A DNA stretch of 64,000 nt from Anodontia alba (taxonomy: Eukaryota > Mollusca > Bivalvia > Lucinida > Lucinidae), in contig OZ024831.1 of the NCBI GenBank assembly GCA_964016985.1, positions 77,912,263 through 77,976,262 of the forward strand, written 5' to 3'. Shown one piece after another: positions 23,968 through 34,719 of this stretch (positions within the stretch are counted from its first letter, which is position 1; the number at the start of each line of letters is the position of its first letter). The position numbers and the translations under genes are program-made. The notes beneath the pieces are model-generated. The model was not told the DNA's origin. It was given only the letters and a program-made list of their open reading frames with translations, and made no database searches.

Positions 23968-24655
23968 GTGCACAATATGAAAAAAAAAAACGAACTTGAC
24001 AAAATACAAAATGAGGCAGCCAGAATAGCAACTGGAACAACAAAATTAGCTTCAATACATGTTCTTTATTCTGAAATACGGTGGGATTCTCTCCAACAAA
24101 GACGAAATAATCATAAGCTAACCTTATTTTACAAGATGACCCATAACTTGACCCCTGAATATGTATCAACTCTCGTTCCCAAACCTATTAGTAATATTTC
24201 CAGTTACAACCTACCAAATTCGAACAATTTTAGAGCCATTAACACAAGAACAAGTCAGTATTCTTACCATCAACAGTTAGAATCTGGAACGATTTGCCTG
24301 TTGAAAGACAAAGCGCAAGTGTCTCAATATTTTTACACCGGTAGCAGAAAAGCTCAGATCCTGCACACTCACTTGCTTATGTACAAACTGTAGTTCTCTA
24401 AATTTAGATCTTTTTATGAAAAATATTACTGACTCTTCCTTATGTAGTTGTGGTAGTGTAGAAGATGCCCAGCATTTCTTTTGTCACTGTCATAAATATC
24501 AAGCTCAACGTAACGAACTCTTAAACTTTATCTCTTTGTATCACACCCCATCTTTACATCTTCTCTTACAAGGAGAGTTAACACTAGCTGTAGAAACAAA
24601 CAAAATAATCTTTGAAAAGGTCCAAAAATTTATAATAGAAACTAAGCGATTTTGA
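23968..24655 (+). pseudogene. LINE copy 2 thumb and C-terminal Cys/His region
   Basis: The frame at 23968-24393 encodes the thumb (LDKIQNEAARIATG, then ISSYNLPNSNNFRAINTRTS). After a break, 24416-24655 encodes DSSLCSCGSVEDAQHFFCHC, the CxC/H/C motif that ends CR1/Jockey-type ORF2 proteins, and stops at ETKRF. Homologous parts of copy 1 lie at 12542-12742 and 12212-12406. Confidence 0.88.
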
Positions 24656-24780
24656 CGTACAATATTGTGTATAAGACCATGAAAACTATTTGCGAATGCT
24701 ACTGTAACAAATTTCTGATCCACTAACCTGGTTAACGATGTAAGCTTGTGCCTCTCTCTCTATTTTCTCTCTTTAGTGCT

Positions 24781-24910
24781 TACAAAAATAATGATAATAA
24801 TAATGATGATGATGGTTACAATGATGATGATAATAACGATAACGGTGATGGTGGTGGTTGTAGTGATAATGATGATGGTAATGGTAGTGGTGGTGATGAT
24901 GATAATAATG
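24781..24910 (+). repeat. GAT/AAT-type microsatellite (LINE tail)
   Basis: Imperfect AATAATGATGATGAT... run immediately after the 3' untranslated part of LINE copy 2. It encodes an Asp/Asn/Gly-rich string that is not a gene. Simple-repeat 3' ends are characteristic of CR1/L2-type elements. Confidence 0.8.
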
Positions 24911-25519
24911 TAGTCACGACCAGTATTAACACTCTACAATACGACAGGAATTTATTGAATTAATGACGGACACGTATGGCCATGATGTTGGAAACGAATT
25001 GTCACTAAGTGCTCAAGAAACAGTTTTCTTGAAACTTTCTGGCGCAGCATTAGACAATCCAATAAATGATTTGAACTCTTTCCGAATGCAGTGTATGGAA
25101 TATATTTCCAAATGTATTCGGATACTATAGTAGTCAATGTGAACTGTATTAAATTTAATGCCGAAACGTAGGTTCTTTAATCGGATTTGCCTTTCATTTC
25201 GTTTCGGAAAGGCTGCCGTGAAAGAAGGTACGAAAGAAAAAGCGTGCTGATCTTGGCTTGACAGCCCATTTACTCAAATTATTTTATGCACACAGCTATG
25301 AAAATAAAAATCAACTGGTTGCAATATGTCAAAAATAAATATATTGGTGTTGAAGGTACAAAAAATAAATAAATAAATAAATAATAAAAATAAATAAATA
25401 AAATAAAGTAAAAAAAATATTAATAATAATAATAAAACAGCTCTTCTATCACCTGTCACAGATGTTTAATACAGGGCAGAATGATGGTGTGTAATAAAAA
25501 CTATATTATTGTGATAAGT
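24911..25519. other. Spacer with A/T simple repeats
   Basis: No coding signal. 25361-25440 is an (AAAT)n/(AAATAAT)n run on plus. The rest is AT-rich low-copy sequence. Confidence 0.6.
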
Positions 25520-25697
25520 ACGTGTCAATAATGTTTGACTTGAGCTCATTTATCAGTGTATGTACATATATTGCTTAAAATATTGTATTTTGTGCTTTGT
25601 ACCATGTATTAATGTTTGACAAATCTCCATATTTGGGGGAGATGAAGAATTAAATTGAATTGAGTTACTATTATTGTTATTATTATTATTATATTTG

Positions 25698-25744
<47 letters not shown>

Positions 25745-25752
25745 TATTATAC
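25520..25752 (+). mobile_element. LINE 3'-end fragment with (ATT)n tail
   Basis: The sequence GTGCTTTGTACCATGTATTA, then a TTTGGGGGAGATGAAGAATT stretch and AAATTGAATTGAG, followed by a long (TTA)n run at 25671-25748, has the form of a CR1-type LINE 3' terminus: hairpin-like CTCC...GGGGGAG and simple-repeat tail. No coding part is attached, so this is a severely 5'-truncated insertion. Family assignment is tentative. Confidence 0.55.
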
Positions 25753-26191
25753 TCTTTTATTTTCTCGCTCTAAAATTGTTCTTCATAGTATTCTATTTTT
25801 TCTGAAATTTTATAATGTATTTTTGCAATATTTCTCTTTGCATTGGCACTGTGCACACATTTCCCACTGGTATTACGTTTGTAGCTTTCCTTTTATTTTC
25901 TTTCTCTTAATTTTTATTTGTTTCAAAATGTCATATAGTTATTATTATTGGTAGTAGTAGTATTATATATATATATATATCATTTAGCAATATCTTCTTA
26001 TGTGTAATAAAAGTGTATAATTTTGTCTTAGGCTATCAAATGTCATTAAATCAACAGCTGATAAATATATATTACAGAAGAAGAATCTTATAAGTATGTA
26101 TATGCTTCCATTCTAATTCTGTTTTTATTTCATGTCCTGTGTATATCTATGTTGTATTGAAGAATGAAGATGAAATATATTTAAACTAAAC
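25753..26191. other. AT-rich spacer
   Basis: AT-rich, with a short (TA)n at 25965-25981. The 3' part (26120-26180) resembles a polyadenylated tail region, but I cannot assign it. No gene. Confidence 0.45.
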
Positions 26192-28118
26192 AGCCGTAAA
26201 CGGTTCTTTGATCCGCGAATAAGATTTTTTTTTTAGACATTGCTTTGACCCGTGCATTATGACAGTAGTAGACAGTACATTGACTAGAGTCGAAGACACT
26301 TAATTTACCGGTGACCAAAACAGTCGTAAACACTGATTTTATCCGGGATTAAGACAGTTGTAGACACAGCATTGACCAGGAACATGGCAGTTGTAGGTAC
26401 TGCATGGACCCGTGAACAAGAGAGTCGTAAACACTGCACTGACCCGCAAACTATTTTTTTTCTGAAACAAGACAGCCTTAGACACTACATTGGCCCGCGA
26501 ACATTGTTCTTGGAACAAAACAGTCGTAGACACTGTATCGACCCTTTAACATGGCAGGTGTAGACTCTGCGTGGACCCTTGAACAAGCCATTCATTGACC
26601 CGCGAAACAGAGAGTCGCGAATAACACTGCCGTAGACACTACATAAACCCGCAATTAGACATAGCGTTTACCCGCGGACAAAACAACTGTAGACACTGAC
26701 CCGTGAACAAGACAGTCATAGACACTGAATTGGACTGGAAAAATAGCAGCCTGAGACACGTCATTGACCCGCGAACAAGTTAGTCATAGACACTGCATTG
26801 ATCCGCAAACAAGATAGTCTTAGATACTGCATTAGCCAGCGACCAAGACAGCCGTTCACATTGAACTGACATGCTAAAAAGACTGCATTGCCCCAGAAAC
26901 ACTGATAGAAATTGTAATGACCCACGAACACGTCAGTCGTAGACACTGCACTGACCAGCGAACAAAACAGTTGTAAACGCTGATTTTTATCGGGACTAAG
27001 ACAGCCTTAAAAACTACTTTGACCCGCCAACAAGACAGTCATGGACAATGCATTGATCCAGGAACAAGGCAGTCGTAGGCACTGCATTGTTCTGCGAACA
27101 AAACATTGACCCGAAACAGGGTCCTAGGAGTAAGAATGTGGTAAATATTACATTGACCCGCGAACTGCATTGACCCGCTAATAAGACAGTCGCAGACACT
27201 GAATTTTAGAGGGAACAAAACAGCCTTAGTCAGTATACTGACCCGTGAACAAGACATTGCATTGACCCGGGAATAACACAATGGCATTGACTAGCAATCA
27301 CGGCACTCGTAGACACAGCACTGACCAGCGGCATTGACGCGGGAATAAGACACTGCACTGACAAGCAAACAAGTCAGTTGTAGACACTGCAATGAGCCGC
27401 AAACATAAACGGACATAGACAGTGCACTGGCCCGCTGACGAGACAATCGTAGAAATTATTTGTGATCAGTCATAGACGCTAGAGGGCGTAAGCAGTGTTG
27501 CAAACTTCGCTACTGCTTATGAAGAAACTCAATAAAACCGAGACTCCCATTTTCTAATCCGTAATGTGTTCTTTGTTTCCAAAGGCAATCTTTTTAACGT
27601 TTATTGCAATGACCCGCGAACAAGACAGTCATAGACACTGCATTGACAAGCGAGCAAGACAGCTGTAGGCTTTGCATTCACCAGTGTAGAAAACAGTCGT
27701 GGACATTCCATTCTGCCGTGAACCGTCGTAGACACTGCATTCACCCAGAAACATTCGCACAGAAACAACCCAGAAACAGTCGTAAACATTGCATTGGCCC
27801 GCAAACACGGTAGCTGTAAACACTGCAATGACCCGCGAACAACACAGCCGCAGACATATATTGACCCGGGAACAAGGCAGTCCATTGATCCGCGAACAAA
27901 TCAGCCGTGGACGCTGCATTGACCTGCGAACAAGACAATCGTAGACATTGCAATGCCCCGGGAACAAGACTAGACATTGCATTGACCTGAGAAAAAGACA
28001 GTCGCAGACACAGTATTGACCCGCAAACAAGAGAATAATAGACACTGCATTGACTCGCAAACAAAACAGTCGTAGACATTGCACTGAAACGCGAACAAGG
28101 CAGTCGTATAACTTGATT
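26192..28118. repeat. 34-bp satellite array 2
   Basis: The same 34-bp satellite and same orientation as 17471-19630 (GTCGTAGACACTGCATTGAC, CGCGAACAAGACAG), on average more diverged, with truncated units and local scrambles around 27100-27370. It is interrupted at about 27470-27605 by a copy of the unknown repeat also found in LINE copy 1. The two arrays are 6.5 kb apart with LINE copy 2 between them, so they may once have been contiguous. Confidence 0.92.
27478..27605 (-). repeat. Unknown repeat, third copy (inside 34-bp array)
   Basis: The reverse complement matches the pair at 13431-13935: GCCTTTGGAAACAAAGAACA, then GGGAGTCTCGGTTTTATTGA, TTCTTCATA, TTTGCAACACTG, and an end at CCTCTAGCG. 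It interrupts the satellite, so it is a separate insertion. It shows that this repeat is dispersed and is not part of the LINE. Confidence 0.75.
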
Positions 28119-28551
28119 TGATTGATAGTAAATGAGCCGCGTCACGAGAAAACCTGTCTTTGGGGTTTGCTACCAGGTATGATTCAAGCTGGTCTGACCA
28201 ATTAGAGAGACTAGGTAGAGTCATCAAATTTTAGGTATACAAAACCAGATATGATCAATATGTAAGGTGATTCATATTGGTTCAATATGTTTACCATAGG
28301 TTGCCATGGTAACTGTCATGTCTCAAGCTAATACGTTTTTTTTTCTCATTTGTTTGATCCCAGGGAGCAGTTTGGCACCCGATCGAACAAGATGAGTACA
28401 GGGACATTGAAGAAGAATAACGTTTCAATAAGTCGTACCTGTCAATGCAAAACATCAAAATGTACACATTTTATCATTTTTATCAACATAACATTGGTCA
28501 ACGTACCCGAGCCATGAATGGAATAACCGAAAAACGCGCGGTGCATTTATG

Positions 28552-28553
<2 letters not shown>
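28119..28553. other. Spacer without recognised gene
   Basis: Low-copy sequence between the 34-bp array and a TA microsatellite. Nothing recognisable. Confidence 0.5.

Positions 28554-28647
<94 letters not shown>
28554..28647. repeat. (TA)n microsatellite
   Basis: About 47 uninterrupted TA dinucleotides. It is likely polymorphic and prone to cruciform formation, and assembly length may be unreliable. Tyr-Ile frames through it are artefacts. Confidence 0.98.
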
Positions 28648-28649
<2 letters not shown>

Positions 28650-28824
28650 GCTTTCAGAAATGGTGCAGAAAACATCGTATTTATTTTGCCTTTCTAGCGG
28701 CAGGTCCGTCCGCGCAAATATAGTGTTTTATCCGAGCTGAGCGCCACGACAGTGACAGACGCTAATAAAACGCGTCCTTGATGACCATACCATTCAAATT
28801 TACATAGACTGACAGGAGATTAAA

Positions 28825-29062
28825 TTGTTTGTGTTGAGGTTTTACGGCCCAGACAACCCACTGGGGTCATGTCGAGCGCGGTCAGTTTACCTAACCACAC
28901 GTTTACTGGGCAGGCTTAGTCTTCTAAGCGGTTAACCAGTATTGTGCACATTCTTGCGCTAGAAACTGACAACTGCCCTTCTTGAATCAGCGGAAGGGAG
29001 AGAATGACCGTAGAAAATATTTCATGATCAATCTCCACGAAAGAATGTTGCCGACCTCGGCG
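28825..29062 (+). repeat. 238-bp inverted repeat, left arm
   Basis: Reverse-complementary to 30746-30983 over 238 bp at about 95% identity by eye. It starts TTGTTTGTGTTGAGGTTTTA and ends CCGACCTCGGCG. A diverged, shorter relative lies at 50845-50945 (GGTTTTACAGCCC, GAGCGCGGTCAGT, CTGGACAGGCTTAG). The arms could be long TIRs of a 2.16-kb element or two separate inverted insertions of a dispersed repeat; the third, solitary copy favours the latter. Confidence 0.85.
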
Positions 29063-29064
29063 GG

Positions 29065-29545
29065 GGTTGAAAAAAAGGTAAGAGAAAAGTCCAGGGAGTG
29101 CCACAATCACAAACCGCAGCCCTTCCCAGACCCCAAGAGGAAGAGGAAACCGACAAATCTAAACAAGCACAAACCGAACAAACGTACGAAAGGCACTAAG
29201 ATTAGCTCTCTCTTCCCCAAGCGAGGTAATCGCAATACTAAAAGGACTGAAAAACACAAGAACATAATGACACACGGAAAGACATACAACAAATCGCCTC
29301 GTAGAATAAACCACAAAGCAACAAAGAGTAAGACTAACACCGGGACCACCGCCTTAGAACGGTCGGTAGAGCAAACCACCGGGGGGGCGGGGGTGTTAAA
29401 GCACTTTTGCAGCTAGCTAACTTCACCCTGGGTCCCGATGCTACTCTTAATACAGAAATACATAAAAATTCAGTTCGCATAAAGGCTCCCAACTCAGTCA
29501 GCGAAAACATAAAAATCAAATCAATCACCATAATAAACAAAGACT
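29065..29545 (+). mobile_element. Dispersed retroposon D, copy 4
   Basis: The best-preserved D copy. After an A-rich start and GGTAAGAGAAAAGTCC, the sense strand reads open from 28982 to 29416, with KSRECHNHKPQPFPDPKRKR and NHKATKSKTNTGTTALERS, strongly basic. The antisense strand holds a 90-residue hydrophobic frame (29107-29379), VPVLVLLFVALWFILRGDLL through GSGKGCGL, that is also recognisable in copies 1, 2 and 5. It ends at AATAAACAAAGAC, where a tRNA-like SINE fragment begins. It abuts the inner end of the 238-bp inverted repeat. No family recognised for either frame. Confidence 0.75.
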
Positions 29546-29600
29546 CCTGGTCTCCAGTCGGACGGCGCATCTAACTGAGCCACCGAGGCCGGCAACAGGA
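29546..29600 (-). mobile_element. tRNA-derived SINE head fragment
   Basis: The minus strand reads GGCCTCGGTGGCTCAGTTAG ATGCGCC, containing an A-box-like TGGCTCAGTTAGA (29570-29582), followed by GTCCGACTGGAGACCAGGAG. That is the 5' half of a tRNA-like molecule. No B box (GGTTCGANNCC) follows, so the fragment cannot be a complete tRNA or a competent SINE promoter. The 'class' call rests on the A box alone. Confidence 0.55.
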
Positions 29601-30745
29601 GATAAAAAGTAGGAGGATTAAGGACAAAAACCGTTCAAGATATATGTTATTTTATATTAGTTAAAGATAAGCCCAATAAAGCAAAGAAATAACTATTTTC
29701 TTAGTCTTATTCTTTTGCTTGTGAGACAGATTATCGGCGATTTGTCGTACCCTTGGCGTAAGTAGTGCACATTAGATGTTTAGTTTTGTTTTATCGAGAA
29801 ATGAAAGAATTTTTTCCACCAGTCAGAAAGCGCGAATGTAGTAGTGGTTATTTGGCGTTGAATTACAGGAAGAAAATTGAAAAGTCATTTAGTCTAATGA
29901 GGAATTCAAAAATGATGATAGCCAGCTGTCATTTGAAGTGGAACACACTAAATTACCATCTGGGTAGGGTAGAAAAAAAGCAAGTTTTTTTTAACTAACT
30001 TAACTTTGGTTCTTTAAACTTGAGAAAGATGGTAAGAAATCTGGTTCAAATCAACAACGACAAGAATTTGATGCGTTTGACTAGAACAGTCGCCCTGAGA
30101 AATTGTCATGTAGATAACAAAGGAGATCAACAAGTGGAACCATATCAGGAGATCGGACTGACTCTTACAAAACTATTGACACTTATAAAAAGAGTTCGAA
30201 TGTCAGGGTGCAGTGAACTAATTATTTTTCCCATAGAGCGCCATAGTAATTCTACCCTTTTTGGTGGTTAAGGGTTCATTTCAGGGTATGGCTGGGCTTC
30301 CAAATTCAAAAAAAGACCAGGCTTAGCACAGCAAAATAAATAAGGAAAACACCACTGTCACCAGCATTTTCTGGGACCTTTTGGAGGCTGAATGTAGCAA
30401 CCCTCAATTGGGAGGCATCAAAAGTTGAAACTTTGAAATTTCAACACTTCTTCTTTTGGCTCCAGCAAACACAAACAAAAATATTTATTTCATCGGACAT
30501 ATGAAACAATCAGGAAATTACACACAAAGATTTTTTTTCTTCAAATTAGAATGATGAGTTTTAATTCATCTTTATTATTAACCAATCACAGGTCGCCTTG
30601 CACAGAATAACTACCCAGGGCTTCCCTACACTTTTTTTTTTTTTTTGCACCAATCAGCGGTCCTGTCAAAGTTGGTTCACTGTGCCCGTCAGTGACTAAA
30701 TTGTGTTGTGGTAACGAATACACGTAATCAAAGGTACACACGCAC
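29601..30745. other. Interior of the inverted-repeat pair; no gene recognised
   Basis: Contains small plus frames at 29765-29998 (77 residues) and 30020-30271 (83 residues) with no known motif. If the flanking 238-bp arms are TIRs, these could be transposase remnants, but I see no DDE signature. Confidence 0.4.
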
Positions 30746-30983
30746 CGTCGAGGTCGGCAACATTCTTTCGTGGAGATTGATCATGAAATATTTTCTACGG
30801 TTATTCTCTCTCTTCCGCTGATTCAAGAAGGGCAGTTGTCAGTTTCTGGCGACAGAATGTGCACAATACTGATTAACCACTTAGAGGACTAAGCCTGCCC
30901 AGTAAACGTGTGGTTAGGTAAACTGACCGCGCTCGACATGACCCCATTGGGTTGACTGGGCCGTAAAACCTCAACACAAACAA
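30746..30983 (-). repeat. 238-bp inverted repeat, right arm
   Basis: Reverse complement of 28825-29062 with roughly a dozen substitutions (for example CTGGGCCGTAAAACCTCAAC on plus). The outer boundary is TTGTTTG-type sequence followed by CACACGCAC. No clear target-site duplication at the two outer ends. Confidence 0.85.
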
Positions 30984-31791
30984 ACACACGCACCGTGTTA
31001 TTAGAAAGTCTATGTTTGACCAGACAGTCGGAAGTGATACGTGTGTACCGCTATCAGATTTTTTGCGATACTAATACGATATTTACTGGATTCTTGGAAT
31101 GATGATGATGAGTTCAGGTTTAACGACGCATCAACCCATGAGGGTCATTTGCGTCAAAATGGTGAACTAACATGATTCTGTAATGAAACGGTTATAATGA
31201 TAAGTCATAATTCTTGGAATGTGACTTCTGCGAAGATTGTGACACTGGAACACATTTCATTTCTGTAATGCATATAAAAGACAATTTCAAATAGCTGGCC
31301 TTTTCATATTTATTGGCAGAGAATGTTTTATGTTCAGCTATGTTTAGTAAGGCAGAATTTGTAAGTGTAAGTAGCTTGAGATTTATTAGCAGAACATCTA
31401 AGCTGAGTTGAGCACGAAAGAAGTTTATAAATTCGGGGCCTGGCCAGTAATTTTTTTTTTTCTTTCTTTCTTTGGGGTTTAATGCTGCCTTTTGACAATG
31501 TGCACTAAATTTGATATTTGATGTGTACATATTCTTTAATGCTCAGATTTAAACCCAATTTGATAAACGTTGCTGTGAAGATATTATTGCTGAACATCGC
31601 ATGTTTATAATTTGCAAAGATTTGTTATCTTTTTTATATTTGATGACAGAGCGGACCTTAGGGACGCTAGAACTTTAATTTCTTTTCTTCTTTGATTAAT
31701 GTAATTTATTTATCATGTCATCATCAACATATATCCCAATAATTTGTACTCTCAAAGAATATATAAGAAGTCCATTGTAAAGTACCCCAAG

Positions 31792-31792
<1 letters not shown>
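30984..31792. other. Spacer without recognised gene
   Basis: It includes 31110-31165, where TTCAGGTTTAACGACGCATC and GAGGGTCATTTG distantly recall the inverted-repeat family (GAGGTTTTACGGCCC, GGGGTCAT). Otherwise no assignable feature. Confidence 0.4.
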
Positions 31793-31865
<73 letters not shown>

Positions 31866-31873
31866 CACACACA
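31793..31873. repeat. (CA)n microsatellite
   Basis: About 40 CA units with a single CG interruption near 31859. The Cys/Val-rich minus frame across it is an artefact. Confidence 0.98.
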
Positions 31874-32370
31874 AACGAATCACTTGTCAAGCTGCGGTGC
31901 CGTCTATATAACACACTGTATAAGGCACAATATCAAAACAGGCAAAAGTCATGCATCACGGGCAGGGCAGCGTCCACATATGGGCTACATTACCTTTTTC
32001 TGTAATCTTTTCTCCCTACTTTCTTTGATACAGTCACCATTTTAAATATGAAACGATCTGATTTCCGCGGAAACATTGGCTTAATTGATCATACCACGTG
32101 CTTAGAGTCAATTTAATTTCATGAATGGTGGCTTCTCAGTCGGAGTTAATTACTGTAAAAGGATTTCTTCGGCTTTAAAACTTCTCAACATGACGCATAA
32201 TTTTCCACATGAATTCTCCCCGAAGTTATACATAAATTGTGCAAACTACAACAGTTGGTGAAGGTATTACTATTTGCAATTTCAGTAATATAAATTATAT
32301 AAAATTGTAGAGTCAGAGAAATAAAAGAAAAAAAACTATAATTATGTGTCTTTTATTATAAAAAAAAAAC
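31874..32370. other. Spacer without recognised gene
   Basis: AT-rich, low-copy, ending in a short poly(A) run that abuts the first Helentron-like element. Confidence 0.5.
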
Positions 32371-34465
32371 ACAAGAGGACCATGATAGTCCTATATCGCT
32401 CACCTGAGCAAACAGCTTTGCACACTTACTGTTTAAGTTTCAGCCAAGTTCACTGCTCTTGTATAAATTTTATAGCCCTGCTCCCCAGCGGCCATGTTTT
32501 TTTTATGCATCATGATGGCTTGAACTGAATCTTGAAAGAGGATCACCAAAGGAACAATTCTGCCATATTGAAATCGGTCCAGTGGTTTCTGACAAAAAGA
32601 TTTTTAAAATGTTTTATATAGCTGCAGAGGGGAAATAAGCCCCACCCCCTAACGGCCATGTTTTTTGACGAATCATGACTGCTTGAACAAACTTGGTAGA
32701 GAGTCACCATAGGAACATTCCTGCCCAGTTATACTGAAATCGGTCCAGTGGTTTCTGACAAGAAGATTTTTAAAGTTTTCTATTTAGATATATAGGGAAA
32801 ATAAGCCCCACCCCTTGCAGCCATGTTTTTTGACAAATCGTGATTGCTTGAACAACCTTCGTAGAGGGTCACCAAAGCAACATTCCTGCCAAGTAATATT
32901 GAAATCAGATAGGTGGTTTCTGACATGAAGAATTTTAAAGTATTCTATACAGATATATACGACAAAAAGCCCCGCCCCATGGCAGCCATGTTTTTTGATG
33001 TATCATGAGAGCGTGAACAATCTTGGAAGAAGGTCACCAAAGCAACATTCCTGCCAAGTTACATTGAACTTGATCCAACGGTTTCTTAAGAGTAGATTTT
33101 TAAAGTTTTCTATATAGATATATAGGGAAAATATGCCCCGCCCCCTAGCGGCCATGTTTTTTGACAAATCATGACGGCTTCAACAATCTTTGTAGAGGGT
33201 CATCAAAGAAATATTCCTGCCAAGTGATACTGAAATCGGTCCATTGGTTTCTGACAAGAAGATTTTTAAAACTTTTCTATATAGATATACAAGGAAAATA
33301 AGCCCCACCCCCTGGCGGCCAGGTTTTTTGATGAATCATGATAACTTGAACAATCTTTGTAGAGGGTCAACAAAGAATAATTTCTGCCAAGTTATAATGA
33401 AATCAGTCCAGTGGTTTCTGACATGAAGATTTTTATTTCAAAGTTTTCTATACAGATATATAGGAAAATTAAGCCCAGCCCCCTGGCGGCCACGTTTTTT
33501 TGACAAACCATGACGACTTGAACAATCTTGGTAGAGGGTTACAAAAGAAACATTCCTGCAATGTTATACCGAAATCGGTCCAGTGGTTTCTAACAAGACG
33601 ATCATTATATAGATATATAGGGAAAATAAGCCCCGCCCCCTAGCGGCCATGTTTTTTGACGAATCCAAATGGCTTGAACAATCTTGGTAGAGGATTACCA
33701 AAGGAACACTTCTGCAAAATTATATAGAAATCGGGCCAGTGGTTACTGACAAGAAGATGTTTTAATGTTTTCTATAAAGATATAAAGGGAAAATAAGCCC
33801 CGCCCTCTGGCGGCCATGTTCTTTTACGAATCCAAATGTCTTGAACAATCTTGGTAGAGGATTACCAAAGGAATATTTCTGCAAAATTATATTGAAATCG
33901 GTCTAGTGGTTTCTGACAAGAAGATTTTTAAAGTTTTCTATATAGATTATATAGGGTAAAAAAGCCCCGCCCCATAGCAGGCCGTTTTTTGATGAATCTA
34001 AATGGCTTGAGCAATCTCGGTAGAGGATCACCAAATGAACATTTCTGCAAACTTATATTGAAATCGGTCCAGTGGTTTCTGACAAGAAAATTTTTAAAGT
34101 TTTCTATATAGACGTAAAGGAAAAATAAGCCCCGCCCCCTGGCGGCCATGTTTTTTGACGAATCCATATGTCTTGAACAATCTTGGTAGAGGATCACCAA
34201 AGGAACATTTCTGCAAAATTATATTGAAATCGGTCCAGTGGTTTCTGACAAGAAGATTTTTAAAGATTTCTATATAGATATATAGGGAAAATAAGCCCCG
34301 CTCCCTGGCGGCCATATTTTTTTATGAATCCAAATGGCTTGAACAATCTTGGTAGAGAATCACCTAAGAAACATTTCTGCAAAATTATATTGAAATCGGT
34401 CTAGTCGTTTCTGACAAGAAGATTTTTAAAGTTTTCTATATAGATATATAGGGAAAATAAGCCCC

Positions 34466-34480
34466 GCCCCCTGGTGGCCA
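34466..34480 (-). promoter_or_regulatory. CTCF-like motif, exact core match
   Basis: Plus strand GCCCCCTGGTGGCCA, the reverse complement of the vertebrate CTCF core TGGCCACCAGGGGGC. Further exact matches are at 43673-43687, 44504-44518 and 44836-44850. Most other core units read GCCCCCTGGCGGCCA or GCCCCCTAGCGGCCA. The adjoining CCATGTT fits the YY1 core CCATnTT, and the preceding CCCCGCCCC fits a GC box. Functional binding is unproven. Confidence 0.5.
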
Positions 34481-34612
34481 TGTTTTTTGACGAATCCAAA
34501 TGTCTTGAATAATCTTGGTAGAGGATCACCAAAGAAACATTTCTGTAAAATTATATTGAAATCGGTCTAGTGGTTTCTGACAAGAAAATTTTTAAAGTTT
34601 TCTATACAGATA

Positions 34613-34719
34613 CCCAGTCAGCATTCTACGTAAATCTATATCGGGCCGTCATCGGCCCGTCAGGGTAGCTGACGGGCCGATGACGGCCCGATGTAGATTT
34701 ACGTAGAATGCTAGCTGGG
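34613..34719. mobile_element. 107-bp palindromic MITE with TA target duplication
   Basis: Two 50-bp arms (34613-34662 and 34670-34719) are reverse complements at 47 of 50 positions, with a 7-nt loop GGGTAGC. The ends are CCCAG...CTGGG. TA flanks both sides (34611-34612 and 34720-34721), and neighbouring core units contain the empty site CAGATATATAGGG, so the insertion and its TA duplication are directly visible. TA targeting suggests mobilisation by a Tc1/mariner-type transposase. Inserted after the core array formed. Confidence 0.9.

Larger units (their letters stand above)
21190..24780 (+). pseudogene. CR1-like non-LTR retrotransposon, copy 2
   Basis: The same family as copy 1, more complete. 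In order: hydrophobic N-terminal segment, 2A-like motif (21471-21500), endonuclease (FVHYNVQSI near 21595, AFSETWLN near 21670, GLFYRPP near 21880, VTGDFNFN near 21980, SSVIDITLVSS near 22085), linker VDWDSLEDNNVDTY (near 22300), TLPIGKASGPN (near 22910), SNYRPISLLNSEDKVFERL (near 23095), FCDISKAFDRVWH (near 23300), AGVPQGSI (near 23465), FADD (23560-23571), thumb, and a C-terminal Cys/His motif. Frameshifts separate most of these pieces. The endonuclease SDH box is degraded (IRYYCPIYG near 22170). The tail runs into a (GAT)/(AAT) microsatellite, typical of this LINE type. Non-autonomous now. Confidence 0.92.

Noticed and set aside
24748..24963. Asp/Asn-rich protein
   Set aside because: It is the GAT/AAT simple-repeat tail of LINE copy 2.
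28549..28740. Tyr-Ile repeat protein
   Set aside because: It is a (TA)n microsatellite read in frame.
29546..29600. Functional tRNA gene
   Set aside because: Only an A-box half is present, with no B box or acceptor stem pairing.
31696..31914. Cys/Val-rich protein
   Set aside because: It is a (CA)n microsatellite read on the minus strand.
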